This document shows positions 34,080 through 45,545 of a DNA stretch of 64,000 bases, piece after piece. Every line of letters begins with the position of its first letter. Position 1 is the first letter of the stretch. The position numbers and the translations under genes are program-made. The DNA comes from Ovis canadensis (Eukaryota; Chordata; Mammalia; Artiodactyla; Bovidae). The stretch lies in the NCBI RefSeq assembly GCF_042477335.2, contig NC_091249.1:45802001-45866000 (forward strand), given 5' to 3'. A model generated the notes under the pieces. The model searched no databases. It was given only the letters and a program-made list of their open reading frames with translations, and was not told the origin of the DNA.

Positions 34080-35250
34080 TCCTCCACTTATTTATTTAAA
34101 CATTTATTTGTATCAATATAGACTCATGAAAGTTTGTTTTATACATTGAGTTATAATACAATACTACTTTCTTTGTGACCCAAATTGTTTGACCTTTGGC
34201 CACTGAAATTCTTTGTGTTCTTTTGATAGATCTCTATTGATGTGGTATGTGTCTTTCAGCATGTTGTTACTTTCTGGCACTAAAAGATGCTCCAAGATCA
34301 TGTGTATTTCCTGTCCTAGTCTTAGAATCAGCCACTCTCAAAGGATCCCTGGTTTATTTTTATGAGAAATCAAAATCTGGGTACTACATATATTCATTTG
34401 TACTAAAGTATCTTCACTTTAAGGCTATTTTGGATGACAGTACGAAGAAATATATCTATTTGTATTTGCATACACATATATCTATAATTATGCTATTTCT
34501 ATATGTAACCATATGTGCATTTGCAATAGCTAAATATGAGCTCTGAATGATGTCTCCAATTGAATCTGTTACCACATGTATCATTCTAGCCTTCTCCCAT
34601 TGCTAATCTGTAAATTCATTGCAACAATGAGAAACCTGGCTCTTACCATCCACCATTCATTTACTTAACTGATCAATTCACTATACATGTATAGTAGCAT
34701 CAGAATCAATTTGTACTTCAGTGGGAAGCAGCTTATTAACTAGTGTTCAGTGTGTATGTGCAGTTCTTAGAGGCTACACTCATATCCAGAGTTCCTTGGT
34801 CAATACCTTTTAACTCCATTCCATTAACAGAAATTGTTTTATACATTTGTAATACAGTTAGATTCTCATCATATTCTGTACTTCTTCCTGGGATTTCCCA
34901 TACCCTTAAGTAACATTAAATTTGCATATATTATAATTCACTTGTGTGCTATAAAATTTTACAGGTTTTGACAAACGCATGTCATTTGTTGACCATTACA
35001 ATATCTTATCTAAAAAGAATAAAATACTATATTTCATCTATTCAACCCTCCATCCCTCCGTGGGAGCTCTTGTCAACCAATGAAAATTTTACACTATATT
35101 TTTACCTTTTTGAGAATGTCATATAATCGAGATCATAGAGTAGGTGCCTTTTTCAGATTTTGGTTTTCTTATTGTTGAATTTTAAGATTTCTTTGTATAT
35201 TTTGGATACAGCTCTTTTATGAGATAAATGTCTTGGTAAGACAGTGAAGT
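34080..35250 (-). repeat. Old antisense L1-like DNA
   Basis: Reverse-oriented old L1 phrases occur: TCCTGTCCTAGTCTTAGAAT at 34310, TCAAAGGATCCCTGGTTTAT at 34337, and ATTGTTGAATTTTAAGATTT at 35172 followed by CTTTGTATATTTTGGATACA. The copy is heavily diverged and its internal boundaries are unclear. Confidence 0.5.
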
Positions 35251-35559
35251 AGCTCTAAAATTGTTGGAAAGCTAAGAATTACATGTTATAAAGGAAATTT
35301 AAAGAATGAGGCTATAAAAATCAATGGACAACTCTCAATCATTGCATTTTCTGCTTGTATTTAAAAGGATGTTTGAAAGGAAATATGCTCAAAAATAAAA
35401 ATACAATAAAGTTATATCTTCATAGAAAAATATATTTTTAGACTAAGCAAAAGAAAGATACCATTTTCTGTATCATTTTTCATGTTCTACAACAGAATAA
35501 ATTCCTTAAAGAAAAGATTAAAAATGATAAATAGTAAAATCAAAAAGCTAATATACATG

Positions 35560-36266
35560 AGGCCTATAATGAGAGAGTCATTTTCTAGGCAGGTTGATAA
35601 GAAGTCTAGGGACCCCCAAGGAGAGAGGGGTCTGGAATTCTCAAGGAGGAAGAAAGGACAAAAGTCTTTTTCCTCTACTTTCCTTGGATTATATAACAAC
35701 GTATCCTGCCTGAGGACAGTCTCTGGATTAAACCTTCTGGCTATTCATGCTATCATAAAATGTAAATTATGGGAGTAGGTCTGGTCTTTACAAGCATTAT
35801 ATAACAATAATGTATCCTGACTGAGGACAGTCTCTGCATTAAACCTTCTGGCTAATCCTGTTATCTTAAAAATGTAAATTATGGGAGTAGGTCTGGTTTT
35901 TACAAGGATTATATAACAATAATGTATCCTGACTGAGGAGAGTCTCTGGATTAAACCTTCTGGTTAATCCTGTTATCTTAAAATGTAAATTATGGGAATA
36001 GGTCTGGTGAGGTCTTTACAACCTCCAGACATCCTTTGGATTCACTGGAGAGTACATAACTCCATGGCTAACACTAGCAAGCTGGTACTCTTTCTACCCC
36101 CTCTGATGTCTATGTCAGAAGCTGTCTCCATGTCCTTTACACTTTAATCAAACTTTATTACACAAAGCTCTGAGCGATCAAGCCTTGTCTCTGGCCCCAG
36201 GTTGAATTCTTCTCCTCCAGAGGCCAAGGATCCCGGTGTCTTTGCGTGATTCAGCAACAACCTTTT
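35560..36266 (+). repeat. Solo LTR (ERV) with three tandem repeats
   Basis: About 700 bp. The 5' half holds three tandem units of 108-114 bp. The 3' half has an LTR-type R/U5 region: CTTTACACTTTAATCAAACT at 36138, TTTATTACACAAAGCTCTGA at 36158, TTGTCTCTGGCCCCAGGTTG at 36185, and GCGTGATTCAGCAACAACC at its end. No internal retroviral sequence follows, so it is a solo LTR formed by recombination. Exact ends and target duplication are uncertain by a few bases. Confidence 0.8.
35686..36019 (+). repeat. Three-unit tandem repeat within the LTR
   Basis: Units start at 35686, 35794 and 35906, each opening with (G)GATTATATAACAA or GCATTATATAACAA and closing with GGGAGTAGGTCTGG or its variant plus TTTACAA. 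Units two and three resemble each other more than unit one (both have CAATAATGTATCCTGACTG). Tandem direct repeats in the 5' half of LTRs commonly lie in U3 and act as enhancers (family knowledge; function here not shown). Confidence 0.93.
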
Positions 36267-36463
36267 AATAATACAGAGCATCTAGTAATAGTAAGCCTTG
36301 GTACATATTTGCTCTTATTATTGTTTTCATTCATTATGAAATCAATATTCATATAAAATACCACAATTTGAGAATATAGGAAACTTTGTCTAATACATTT
36401 CTTAATAAATGTAAACCATTTCCATTATTTTTACATCAAACTTGATTCAAATAAGAACTCAAT

Positions 36464-36742
36464 GCTGCTGCTGCTGCTGTTAAGTCGCTTCAGTCGTGTC
36501 CAACTCTGTGAGACCCCATAGACAGCAGCCTACTAGGCTCCTCAGTCCCTGGGATTCTCCAGGTAAGAACACTGGAGTGGGTTGCCATTTCCTTCTCCAA
36601 TGCACGAAAGTGAAAAGTGAAAGTGAAGTCGCTCAGTCGTGTCCGACTCTTAGCGACCCCATGGACTGCAGCCTACCAAGCTCCTCCGTCCATGGGATTT
36701 TCCAGGCAAGAGTACTGGAGTGGGGTGCCACTGCCTTCTCCG
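36464..36742 (-). repeat. BOV-A2 SINE
   Basis: Antisense dimer beginning with (GCT)n from the AGC tail and ending in GCCACTGCCTTCTCC. A perfect 12-bp target duplication TAAGAACTCAAT flanks it at 36452-36463 and 36743-36754. Near-consensus sequence suggests a young insertion. Confidence 0.97.
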
Positions 36743-36754
36743 TAAGAACTCAAT

Positions 36755-37677
36755 ACATAACCGAAATATTCACAGTTTAAAAAAACTACCAGAGTGATGT
36801 GCTAATGAAGTTATCAACAAAGTAACTACATTAAAATATATTTTCATGTTCTAAGTTTATATGTGATTATTCCTCCTCTATATACATAGTACATCTTAGG
36901 TTAACAATAAATTTTTACTCTAATGCACTTGTCAAAAGTTTTATAAAATGATTATAAATATGAATATCACAGTTTTCTTCCTATTTAAATCTAGAGACTA
37001 GAAATATAATTTTTGTTTTATGTATATGATTCATTAAGATTCTTCAAACTCAGAACTGTAAGAGGCTTATATTTGCAATTAGTTAGATACCATCAATTCT
37101 CTAAGCCTATGATCTCATATCTGGCATCATTCTACAATTACTACTTTATTATTTAATCTTATAAGAGAAATACCATGATCTTATAGTTCAAAAATATTCA
37201 TGTTAAAGCAGTTTTAATTATTATTCATATGATGATAACCAACAAAATAATTAAAATGATTAAGTTTTTATTTGCAAGCATTATTTATCTTGTTCTATAC
37301 AGCAACATAGAAGAACTAATGGGTCAAATTTTTGCCCACAGCCAACTTTTCTTAACTGATTTTTTTTTAATTGTAATGAACTGTAAACAAATTAAAATTC
37401 ACCTGATTTTACCTAAAATTGACTAATTAATTTCTGGTATTAACAACTTGCGATCAGCTTTTCTGGTTGTAAAAAAGAGACACATATTTTAGAATGCTAT
37501 ATTTGACAGAGGTTAATTGTAAATTGTAAAAGGAGATAAACAAACAGGAAATCAGCTCAATAGGGGTGGCCCTCAATAGTCTATATTCATGCAGGCTAAA
37601 TGCCTTTTTTTTTTTTTGCTTCTTTCTGCCTGTTTTAAAATACAAACAGTAATAATAGTAATATAAATTCAATAACT
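36755..37677. other. Unassigned AT-rich DNA
   Basis: No gene or young repeat. T tracts near 37361 and 37605-37617. Confidence 0.45.
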
Positions 37678-37855
37678 AATATTTATTGAAGACAAAAGCT
37701 TTGCTATCTGCCATATGTCTGCCTTAGAATAAGCCTAACAACTTCATTCTGAAGATGAGAAAACAAAGAGTCAAAAAAAGAATACAGAAACCTGCCAAAT
37801 TAACATAACTAAGAAATTCCAGACCCAGGATTTCAACCCAACAGTTTATCTTCAT
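37678..37855 (-). repeat. MIR SINE
   Basis: Antisense MIR pattern: AATATTTATTGAAGACAAAA at 37678, AAGATGAGAAAACAAAGAGT at 37753 and CCAGACCCAGGATTTCAACC at 37820, in the order expected for the reverse complement of MIR. Confidence 0.7.
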
Positions 37856-38221
37856 AAAGTACCAAGTTACTCTATTCTCAATTTTCTATAGTAAGACCTT
37901 CTAAATAGGTTCACTCTATACCTCATGGCTTCTGATTACAGAAGCAAGAGGTTTTGACCTATATATTTTGATCCTGCCCTTAGTCTTTTTATCACCAGTG
38001 GTATAAAGTTAGTAATAAATAAGATTAAAGATTGGTTTCTTCTGCTGAGGAAGACAACTCATTTGCTTTTTACTTATGTCACGAAGACTGAAATATAAGA
38101 TCATTTCTAAAAACATTCTGGTTAGTAAATGTAAACTTTAAGGTAAATCAGAGTACATATTATTAATAACTAAATAACTTTTCTACTTAAATGGGAATAG
38201 TAATAGTATACAACTTTGAGA
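37856..38221. other. Unassigned AT-rich DNA
   Basis: No recognisable gene or repeat. Confidence 0.4.
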
Positions 38222-38640
38222 CAAGAATGAAGGGGACAGGGCACACCCCATTAAGAGAATGACACAATTAAGGATACAGCAAAAACTGGTTACAACCTAC
38301 TAGGCCCAAGATGGCAGAAGATTCAACTTCCAGTGGACCTTGGCCCTCATTATGTGCTTATTTTAATATATTAGCATATGATAAGTCACAAACCCACAAG
38401 TGTCATGACAGTTCTAAGGCTGACCATAAAAGGCCAAAAAGTGGGCGGTGGCCCAATTCTTGGAGATCTCTGCCCCTTCTCCAAAACAGTTAGAATATTC
38501 CTCCCACTTGACAGAATATGAAATTTCCCAGCCCATAAAATCTAACCACCCCCAAAATACCCAAACCCTGGGGCTGCTCTCACCTTCTGAGATAGACCCA
38601 CATGCTCAAATTAATATCTTACTTGCAACAAATAAGAGAA
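38222..38640 (+). repeat. ERV1-like LTR
   Basis: LTR-type phrases: AGGCCAAAAAGTGGGCGGTG at 38432, a CCCAATTCTTGGAGATCTCT block at 38452, CTTCTCCAAAACAGTTAGAA, and a TTTCCCAGCCCATAAAATCT promoter-like region at 38524, then CTGGGGCTGCTCTCACCTTC at 38568. A 60-codon frame and a 114-codon frame read through it and are not genes. Confidence 0.6.
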
Positions 38641-38849
38641 AAGTTAACTTCCTATGGCCTTATTTCCAACTGTATTACTCTATTGAAATTATACTTTCAC
38701 AAGTGACTGTCGGATCCAAAGACCGTTCTTATTTTCTATGCTCCTGGACTTCTTCTAAAGCATTTAATTCATTGGGCTCACTTTTTCTGTAACCTTCTGT
38801 AATCTTCTATAACCACTTTCAAGTCTAACCCGCATACCAATATCTTACA

Positions 38850-39060
38850 AATGCTCTTTTCATCACATCACCACTCTGCTGAAAACCATTAACATTTCTT
38901 CATTTATTTGTGGGAAAAGAAAAAAGTCCTCAGCATTTCATCCTTCATTCTCCATAACCTTATCTTCATTTATCTTTATAATATTCTCTGAATGAAAGAC
39001 ACAAAAAGTCTTACTTTGTGATCTGATTTCCCTAGCAGCATTTTGCCAATTCTCTCTGAG
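38850..39060 (+). repeat. L2 LINE fragment
   Basis: CATCACATCACCACTCTGCT at 38862, GAAAACCATTAACATTTCTT at 38881 and AAAAGTCCTCAGCATTTCAT at 38924 follow the L2 pattern upstream of its 3' end. Confidence 0.55.
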
Positions 39061-39067
39061 AAAATAT

Positions 39068-39281
39068 ATGTGCATGCTAAGTTGCTTCAGTCATGTCCGT
39101 CTCTTTGTAACAGTATGGACCATAGCCCTCCAGTCTCCTCTGTGCATGGGATTTCCCAGGCAAGAATACTTCAGTGAGTTGCCATTTCCTCCTTCAAGGA
39201 ATCTTCCCGACCCAGGGATTGAACCTGTATTTCCTGTATTGGCAGGTGGGTTCTTTACCACTGAGGCACCTGGGAAGCCCC
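39068..39281 (-). repeat. Bov-tA SINE
   Basis: Antisense Bov-tA from TGTGCATGCTAAGTTGCTTC to ACTGAGGCACCTGGGAAGCC. More diverged than most copies here (for example TTTGTAACAGTATGGACC). Confidence 0.92.
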
Positions 39282-39339
39282 TCTTTAGATATATGTCAAA
39301 ACCATACTCATAAAAAATTGATGATAGGACTTAATAAAT

Positions 39340-40500
39340 ATTAAACATTCCTGTTTTATGAAGACACTATTGAAAGAATTAAATGATAAGTCCCAGCGTG
39401 GGAGACGTCAACACATCTCTTTCAGAATTGGACAGGTAAAGTGTGGAAAATAAATTGCATGTAGGAAATATTTAATATAAACAACAAACGTGTGGAGAGA
39501 AAGAAAGCAAAAGTCTGTCTCTCAAAAAAAGTACATTGCTCTTATGTCAATAAAACACTTAAAAATGTCATATAACTTACCAGAAAAAAATTTATAAAAT
39601 TTGAAACAGAAATTTGTATATTGTATCCTCTGATAAATGGGAAATTAAAAATAAGAATTCAGAAACAGCCTGTGACAAAGATGAACTGTTTATAAATGAA
39701 GAAATATGCTTACAAAAATTGTTTAGCTCAAAGCTGAAATTAAAAGTATAGATTCTAAAAATCAAGGAAAATCAAAATAATTGATGGCCACAGTAATAAA
39801 GCACAGTAAAATCTGTACTCATAAAAAAATTATGGTCATGAACATCTTTAACATCTTGAATTATAAAGAAGAAATAATAATTGAATAAAATACTAATTTG
39901 GGGGAAAACTAACAAAATAAACCAAAAGTAACAAATAAGAATGAAGGAAAAAATGAAATGGAAAACCACATGTACACTTGCATGTACATGCACAAACAAA
40001 ATATCTAGTTTTTTTTTTTAATAGAAAAGACATCTAGAAGTTTAAGTTTATAAAATAGATAATAAAATAGTTCATATTTGGAATGAGAAAGAAAAATTTA
40101 GTAAAGATTTATGAAGACTATAAAAATAGGAGATTAGGACATATAATTTTGTGGGAAATAAAGAAAAAGGGAATAAAATGCCTGAAGAAATAGATTATCA
40201 TCTATATATGCGGTATATATATATTTCTCCAAATTAGACAACTTGATTAGTCAGATTAACAGAAATAATTAGAAAGATGATTAAAATAATCAAGATCTAT
40301 CAGTAAAGAGCATCAAAATAGAGGAGATTAAGGAGAAATCTGGCAGAATCCAAGACAATTCATATCAACAGGAGAGATGCAGATGAGGAGTTCATATAAC
40401 TAAGTATTCTTCTAGCAAAGGGAGTAATTCTCTCAAGAGAATAAATGTGGTTTCCCCAAGTAAAGGGCAGAAATGGAAGAAACTGAAGGCATATTTTCTA
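39340..40500 (+). repeat. Possible old L1/HAL1-like DNA
   Basis: A-rich on this strand, with L1-like phrases such as CCAAATTAGACAACTTGATT at 40231 and AGAATTGGACAGGTAAAGTG at 39424. There is no frame and I cannot fix the boundaries. Confidence 0.35.
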
Positions 40501-40935
40501 AAAGAGGCAAACCAGAGTGGATTGTTTCAGATTTCTTATCTACAGTATGCTGAAGTTGCATGTGTCCAATAATTAATCAGATTACATATTTAAATACTTA
40601 ATGAAGACAACATCTATGGATCTGACAACAGGATAGATGACAGCCTCCAGTTCAGAGAATTTGTCACTATTTGGCCCAGGGAAGCAATTTAATCTCCTCA
40701 AAGTAGTAAGATTTCACTTATTTTCCTGAGTGACAGTTTCCCTGGCCTGAAGTTTAAACGTGACTGCACATTTGTTGAAACTGACATTGATAAAGTCAGA
40801 TTTCATGAAATTACTTTGTTTGGTTCTATGATCATTTCTGCAGATCAGGATGACCAGAACAACTGCAGGACATTGGAACCAAAGAGAAAGCTTCAGATAA
40901 ATCAAACTCTCAAAAGCCTGTACAAATTACGGCTG
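40501..40935. other. Unassigned DNA
   Basis: No recognisable gene or repeat. Confidence 0.4.
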
Positions 40936-41150
40936 CTGTTATTGTTTAAGTCTCTAAGTCATATGCGACTCTTTTGCATCCCCAGTGGATTGTAGCCTGC
41001 CAGGCTCTTCTGTCCATGGGATTTCCCAGTCAAGAATACTGGAGTGGGTTGTCACTTCCTTCTCCAGGGGATCTTCCCAACCCAGGGATCAAACCCAGGT
41101 CTCCCACAATGCAGGTGGATTCTCTACCATCTGAGCACCAGAAAAGCCCG
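40936..41150 (-). repeat. Bov-tA SINE
   Basis: Antisense Bov-tA: TTTAAGTCTCTAAGTCATAT at 40947, the body with CAAGAATACTGGAGTGGGTT, then the head ending CACCAGAAAAGCCC. Confidence 0.93.
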
Positions 41151-42414
41151 AATACCTAGCTAGGAAAACTGAAACTAAGGGGCAGTTTCTATTGTGTCCA
41201 TCTCAAGAAATGAATAAGCTCCTACCATCTGCAACTCAAATTCTACAGAGACTCTAACTGGGATCAAGGTGCCAACTTGGCCAAGGAAATGACATTTGAG
41301 AGGAAATGACATTCTGCCAAGAGTCCCTCTCAGACCTCAGCCCCTCTTAGACCACAACCCCCTTAGATCTAATATCACTGATGGTAGGTTAGTTCCTCAA
41401 AGAAAATATATTGCTATGCAAATATATGAGGAAATGCATGGTGGACAGGCAAAAGCAAATATCCATTCCATACACCCTGTGATTTCCCGATTCAGATATG
41501 TCCATTCTGTTTAAACACAATCATCAGTGGGAACCCATGACCATCCACAGTAGCCTATTTCACTTTAGATGGCTCTGTTATACATTGTTCTCTTAAACTC
41601 AGCAGAATTTCCTTTGTTTATAGCTTTCCTCTTTCACTTTGAATTCCACCCTCACAAATCTCTCCAATCAATAATTCTCTCTCTTCCATATCAAACATTT
41701 GAAAGCAATTTCAAAAAATTTTAACTAGCTACTGATCCGTACATCCAATGCGTGTATCTTTACCTTGTCTAGGGAATTGGGGAAACTGTGTTTAAAAGGC
41801 CTTGAAGCTGTATTTCCCCAACAGTGCCAAAAAAGCAGCTAAAATGGACATGACATTTAGAGAAACGTTTCTAAGCTGTACTGATCACTGCTTCCTCTTC
41901 TATTTTTTGTTTGTTTGTTTAAATCAATGTAATATTCGCTGGATCTTTTGATGCAAGTGACATCAAGCTTACTGATGATGAGTGTGTGGATTCTATCTTC
42001 CTTTAAGATTATAAAAGCAACACTTGCACATCATAAAGCTTCCATTATCTTGCCCATTCCACAGAATGTTATTGAGATATTTCCTCAGTATTCGAAGAAT
42101 GGAATTGTTTAAGCCTCAGAAATAAAGCACCCTCTTAAAAGTTCTCAGCATCATCAAAGCTCAAAAGTCTAAATGGGAAGAAACCCTAAAAACTGGTTCC
42201 ACATCTTTCGTAGGTGAAGTGGATAACAAAAGTAATTTGTCTATGTTACTTACTAATGTGGAACGAAATTCAGCTGTCAAATCATGTTATTTCTTTTACC
42301 CACTTTCACATTACTTTAGATGAGTACTTTTTCTTGCTTGTACCATTACAAATGCCTTTTTGTTTCTTAAATATATTTATACCTATTTACTGAAACACTG
42401 CTGCTAGCTTAAAA
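41151..42414. other. Unassigned DNA, partly repeat-free
   Basis: No gene is recognised. A short direct repeat GGAAATGACATT occurs at about 41285 and 41301. The stretch 41730-42300 has no recognisable repeat and could be unique host sequence. Confidence 0.4.
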
Positions 42415-42640
42415 ATAATAATAGTAGGTAGCATTTATTTAACCTTTATTACATTCTGAGCATTATTGTTAACTGTTGACACATAATAACTCATTAATGC
42501 TCACAACAGCCAACATGTTAGTTTGCTTACCTGTTGTCACACAGCTATTGTGTCCAGGGTCAGAATTTAAACTCAGGTGGTTTAATTTTAGATCTTGAAT
42601 TCTTAAACATTACAAAATACTGCCTCTCAAAGCTCAGCTG
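42415..42640 (-). repeat. MIR SINE
   Basis: Antisense MIR: TAGGTAGCATTTATTTAACC at 42425, TAATAACTCATTAATGCTCA at 42484, TGTTGTCACACAGCTATTGT at 42533 and GGGTCAGAATTTAAACTCAG at 42558, in the expected order. Confidence 0.75.
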
Positions 42641-42671
42641 TGAGTATATCACTCAGCTACTGAAACGGGCT

Positions 42672-42818
42672 ACCATATTTATATTTATACATATATATAT
42701 AAGCCATGATATATTTAGATATATATACTATATATATAAATATTTATATATAAATATGGGATATGTATATTATATAAACCCACCACACAGACACACACAT
42801 ATATATATATATATATCT
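42672..42818. repeat. TA-rich simple repeat
   Basis: About 145 bp of TA, TATATAAA and ATATAGATA units, closing with (CA)n and (TA)n just before the SINE at 42819. Confidence 0.85.
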
Positions 42819-43029
42819 AGGCTTCCCAGTTGGCTCAATAGTAATGAATCCACCTGCCAGTGTAACAGGCACAAGAGACGTGGGTTCATTCCCTGGGTCA
42901 GGAAGATCCCCTGGAGAATGGAATGGCAACCCACTCCAGTATTCTAGCCTGGGAAATCCCATGGACAGAGAAGCCCAGCAGGCTACCATCCATGGGGTTG
43001 CAAAAAGCCAGACACGATTTAGAGATTGA

Positions 43030-43034
<5 letters not shown>
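42819..43034 (+). repeat. Bov-tA SINE
   Basis: Sense Bov-tA starting TAGGCTTCCCAGTTGGCTCA, ending in GATTGAGCGCG, where a CA microsatellite begins. It lies between a TA-rich repeat and the CA repeat. Confidence 0.94.

Positions 43035-43074
<40 letters not shown>
43035..43074 (+). repeat. (CA)20 microsatellite
   Basis: Forty bases of uninterrupted CA grown from the 3' tail (GAGCGCGCACACA) of the preceding Bov-tA. A pure array of 20 units is likely to be polymorphic. Confidence 0.97.
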
Positions 43075-43076
<2 letters not shown>

Positions 43077-43239
43077 TACACCCTCTTTAACCCTGGAAAT
43101 GGAACACTGACTTCATAACTTCATTTTTCAAACTGATACTCCTATCCCACTTTCTTGTCAACTTTGTTAAAAAATCTCTAACGTGCAAAACACTACAATC
43201 TGCAAGTCTGTTAGTAGCATCACCACTTCCTTATAATCC

Positions 43240-43710
43240 AACCCTTCCTTTAGTCAAGATTATTATCTGTTACTTTTCAGTATGTATCTTCCTTTAGTCA
43301 GAAGGCCCCGAAGATCCTTTCTGATTCCTAACTCTGTACCCTGGGACTTCAGTTTCTGGTGTGTTCTTGCCCTTTCTCACCACCAGCCAAGTCTTATCCA
43401 ACTTTCTAGTCATATCTCAAGTATAAAAACTCCATGACTGTCTCTTAATAACTCATCGTGCTCTCATCTAGACTTATCTACTCTTTTCATATCTTCATTT
43501 CAGTTTGCCTTTAATTATAACCTTAAAAAGACAGACATGACTGAGCACAGATGCATGGACACAATCCTAAAATAATTTTGAGTGTATTTTCCTACTTAGA
43601 TTGAAAGTTAACTGAAGGCAGGAATCATGATGCACTTCCTTTTCCAATACCTGATATCATGATGGACAAAAAGAAAGTGTCTAGTGAATAAATGTGCCTT
43701 AGTTCTTAAT
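43240..43710 (+). repeat. L2 LINE 3' region
   Basis: TCATATCTCAAGTATAAAAA at 43412, then TTAGATTGAAAGTTAACTGA at 43596 and AGGCAGGAATCATGATGCAC, the L2 'ctccatgagggcagggac' region, ending with GTGAATAAATGTGCC at about 43684. Confidence 0.6.
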
Positions 43711-43859
43711 GAAAACTTATAAGACTTAACCTCCAAATGACCTTCAGCAGGAAAATATACCATTCAATGAACTTTATAGTAAAATACTATTACAAATTTT
43801 TTAAAAATCAGGATTTTGTTTTTTTAACTCTATCATATACTGAGGACTAGCACATTTAA

Positions 43860-44138
43860 CGGAGAAGGCGATGGCACCCCACTCCAGTACTCTTGCCTGG
43901 AAAATCCCATGGACGGAGGAGCCTGGTAGGCTGCAGTCCATGGGGTCACTAGATGTTGGACAAGACTGAGTGGCCACTTTCACTTTTCACTTTCGTGCAT
44001 TGGAGAAGGAAATGGCAACCCACTCCAGTGTTCTTGCCTGGAGAATCCCAGGGCTGGGGGAGTCTGGTGGGCTGTTGTTTATGGGGTTGCACAGAGTCAG
44101 ACACAACTGAAGCGACTTAGTAGCAGCAGCAGCAGCAC
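43860..44138 (+). repeat. BOV-A2 SINE
   Basis: Sense dimer starting GGAGAAGGCGATGGCACCCC, with a CACTTTTCACTTTCGTGCAT linker and an AGCAGCAGCAGCAGCA tail. It is the first of three sense BovA insertions within 640 bp. Confidence 0.96.
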
Positions 44139-44157
44139 AGTTAAATTTCTAAACAGT

Positions 44158-44265
44158 AGTATTCTTGCCTGGAGAATCCCAGGAACAGAAGAGCCTTGTG
44201 GGCTGTCATCTATGGGGTCGCATGGAGTTGGACATGACTGACGCGACTTAGCAGCAGCAGTAGTT
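44158..44265 (+). repeat. BovA monomer
   Basis: GTATTCTTGCCTGGAGAATC through CGACTTAGCAGCAGCAG. It corresponds to the second unit of a BOV-A2 and lacks the first. It lies 20 bp after a complete BOV-A2 in the same orientation. Confidence 0.9.
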
Positions 44266-44356
44266 TTTCTTCAGCAATTTCAATAATTAGTTGAAAAATT
44301 GTTTATCCTGGAGATTACAAATTACATAAGATACATACCAATAGGATATGTGTTCA

Positions 44357-44497
44357 GAGAAGGAAATGGCAACCCACTCCAGTATTCTTGCCTGGAAAAT
44401 CCCATGGACGGAGGATCCTGGCAGGCTACAGTCGATGGGGCCATGGGGTCGCAAAGTCAGACAGGACTGAGCGACTTCACTTTCACTTTCACTTTAG
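44357..44497 (+). repeat. BovA monomer
   Basis: AGAGAAGGAAATGGCAACCC to GACTTCACTTTCACTTTC. One BovA unit with the linker-type tail. It has a small internal doubling, GATGGGGCCATGGGGTCG near 44434. Confidence 0.92.
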
Positions 44498-44739
44498 TGT
44501 TATGATGAGGAAGTAACCGGGAGAGATTTTGACAGCTAGACAGAAAGTCAATGCAAACTTCCAGAACATCTGTCTTCAAGTGACTAGAAACAAATGAGTC
44601 AAATAATATTTAAATCACTGTGTATATTAAAGGTAAGTTAAACTGTGTTTATGACAATAACATAAGCAATAACATGTAAAATCTTCAAATTTAAACGCTT
44701 AAGAATTTTTCTAATGTTTTCTATGAAAATGTCCTTAAC

Positions 44740-44788
44740 GTTGTTGTTCGGTCGCTCAGTCGTGCCTGACTCTGTGACCCTGTGAACT
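44740..44788 (-). repeat. BovA fragment
   Basis: About 48 bp: GTTGTTGTTCGGTCGCTCAG to GACTCTGTGACCCTGTGAAC. The 3' end of a BovA in reverse, strongly truncated. Confidence 0.8.
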
Positions 44789-45279
44789 ACTGATTTAGCA
44801 CTAATGCTTAGATATATGTGGTCTTCGATGTTTTCAAAGAGGAAAAGTGTTTTAAATACATCTGTAGTTAAATCTTGGTATTTACCTTCTATGGCTAAGC
44901 CTTTGACACACCATTGCCACTTTGTAGTGGCATACACACAGAAATACTGGACTTTTTTTTTTTTCTTTTAAATAAAGGTAAATAAAATTTGAGCTGTAAA
45001 ATTATAAAATTAAATTTAAGCAATGTGGAAAATAAAATATTCTCTGATTTCACTTCTCTCACTTTCCTCAAATAAAAGTAAATTTTAATTCTAGCATATC
45101 TAGATTGCTACATATTCTCTCATAGTCCCTAGCAATTCTTTCCCTTGTTTTCGGCCCACTATCTACATGAGCCTTCTTTCAGTTCCTTTAATTTCCCATA
45201 CTCATTATCTTCTAACACAAAGATGTTTATCATATTTCATTTATCTGTCTGACATGTTATTTACTAAATAAATGACTCT
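44789..45279. other. Unassigned AT-rich DNA
   Basis: No recognisable gene or repeat. A T tract lies near 44954-44965. Confidence 0.4.
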
Positions 45280-45545
45280 TTCATTCTCAGATCTGGGCTC
45301 AAATATCATTTCCGCATATAAGCTTTCCCAAAATTCCATCTTAGATAATATCTTCCAAATGTTTCATAAGAACTTGTATTCTCCTCTCATACTATTACTA
45401 ATGTTTTAGATGAAATATTCTCTAAATGCCTATTTCTCTGACGATTCCATATTTTCCACATTGACAGCTACGTTTTTAGCTCACTACCAGTCTCTGGCAT
45501 GTACTAGACGCGTATAAAATGTTGGGAGAATGAATGAATGCACCA
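45280..45545 (+). repeat. L2 LINE 3' end
   Basis: CAGATCTGGGCTCAAATATC at 45289, then AAGCTTTCCCAAAATTCCAT at 45321, and the terminal CTCTGGCATGTACTAGACGC with GAATGAATGAATGCA near 45530, the standard L2 3' order. Confidence 0.7.

Noticed and set aside
35686..36019. CRISPR array or satellite from three direct repeats
   Set aside because: The units are about 110 bp, adjacent without spacers, and lie within a retroviral LTR. The host is a mammal.
42534..43073. Frames of 109-137 codons on both strands
   Set aside because: They run through a MIR, a TA-rich repeat, a Bov-tA and a CA microsatellite. Low-complexity and SINE translation.
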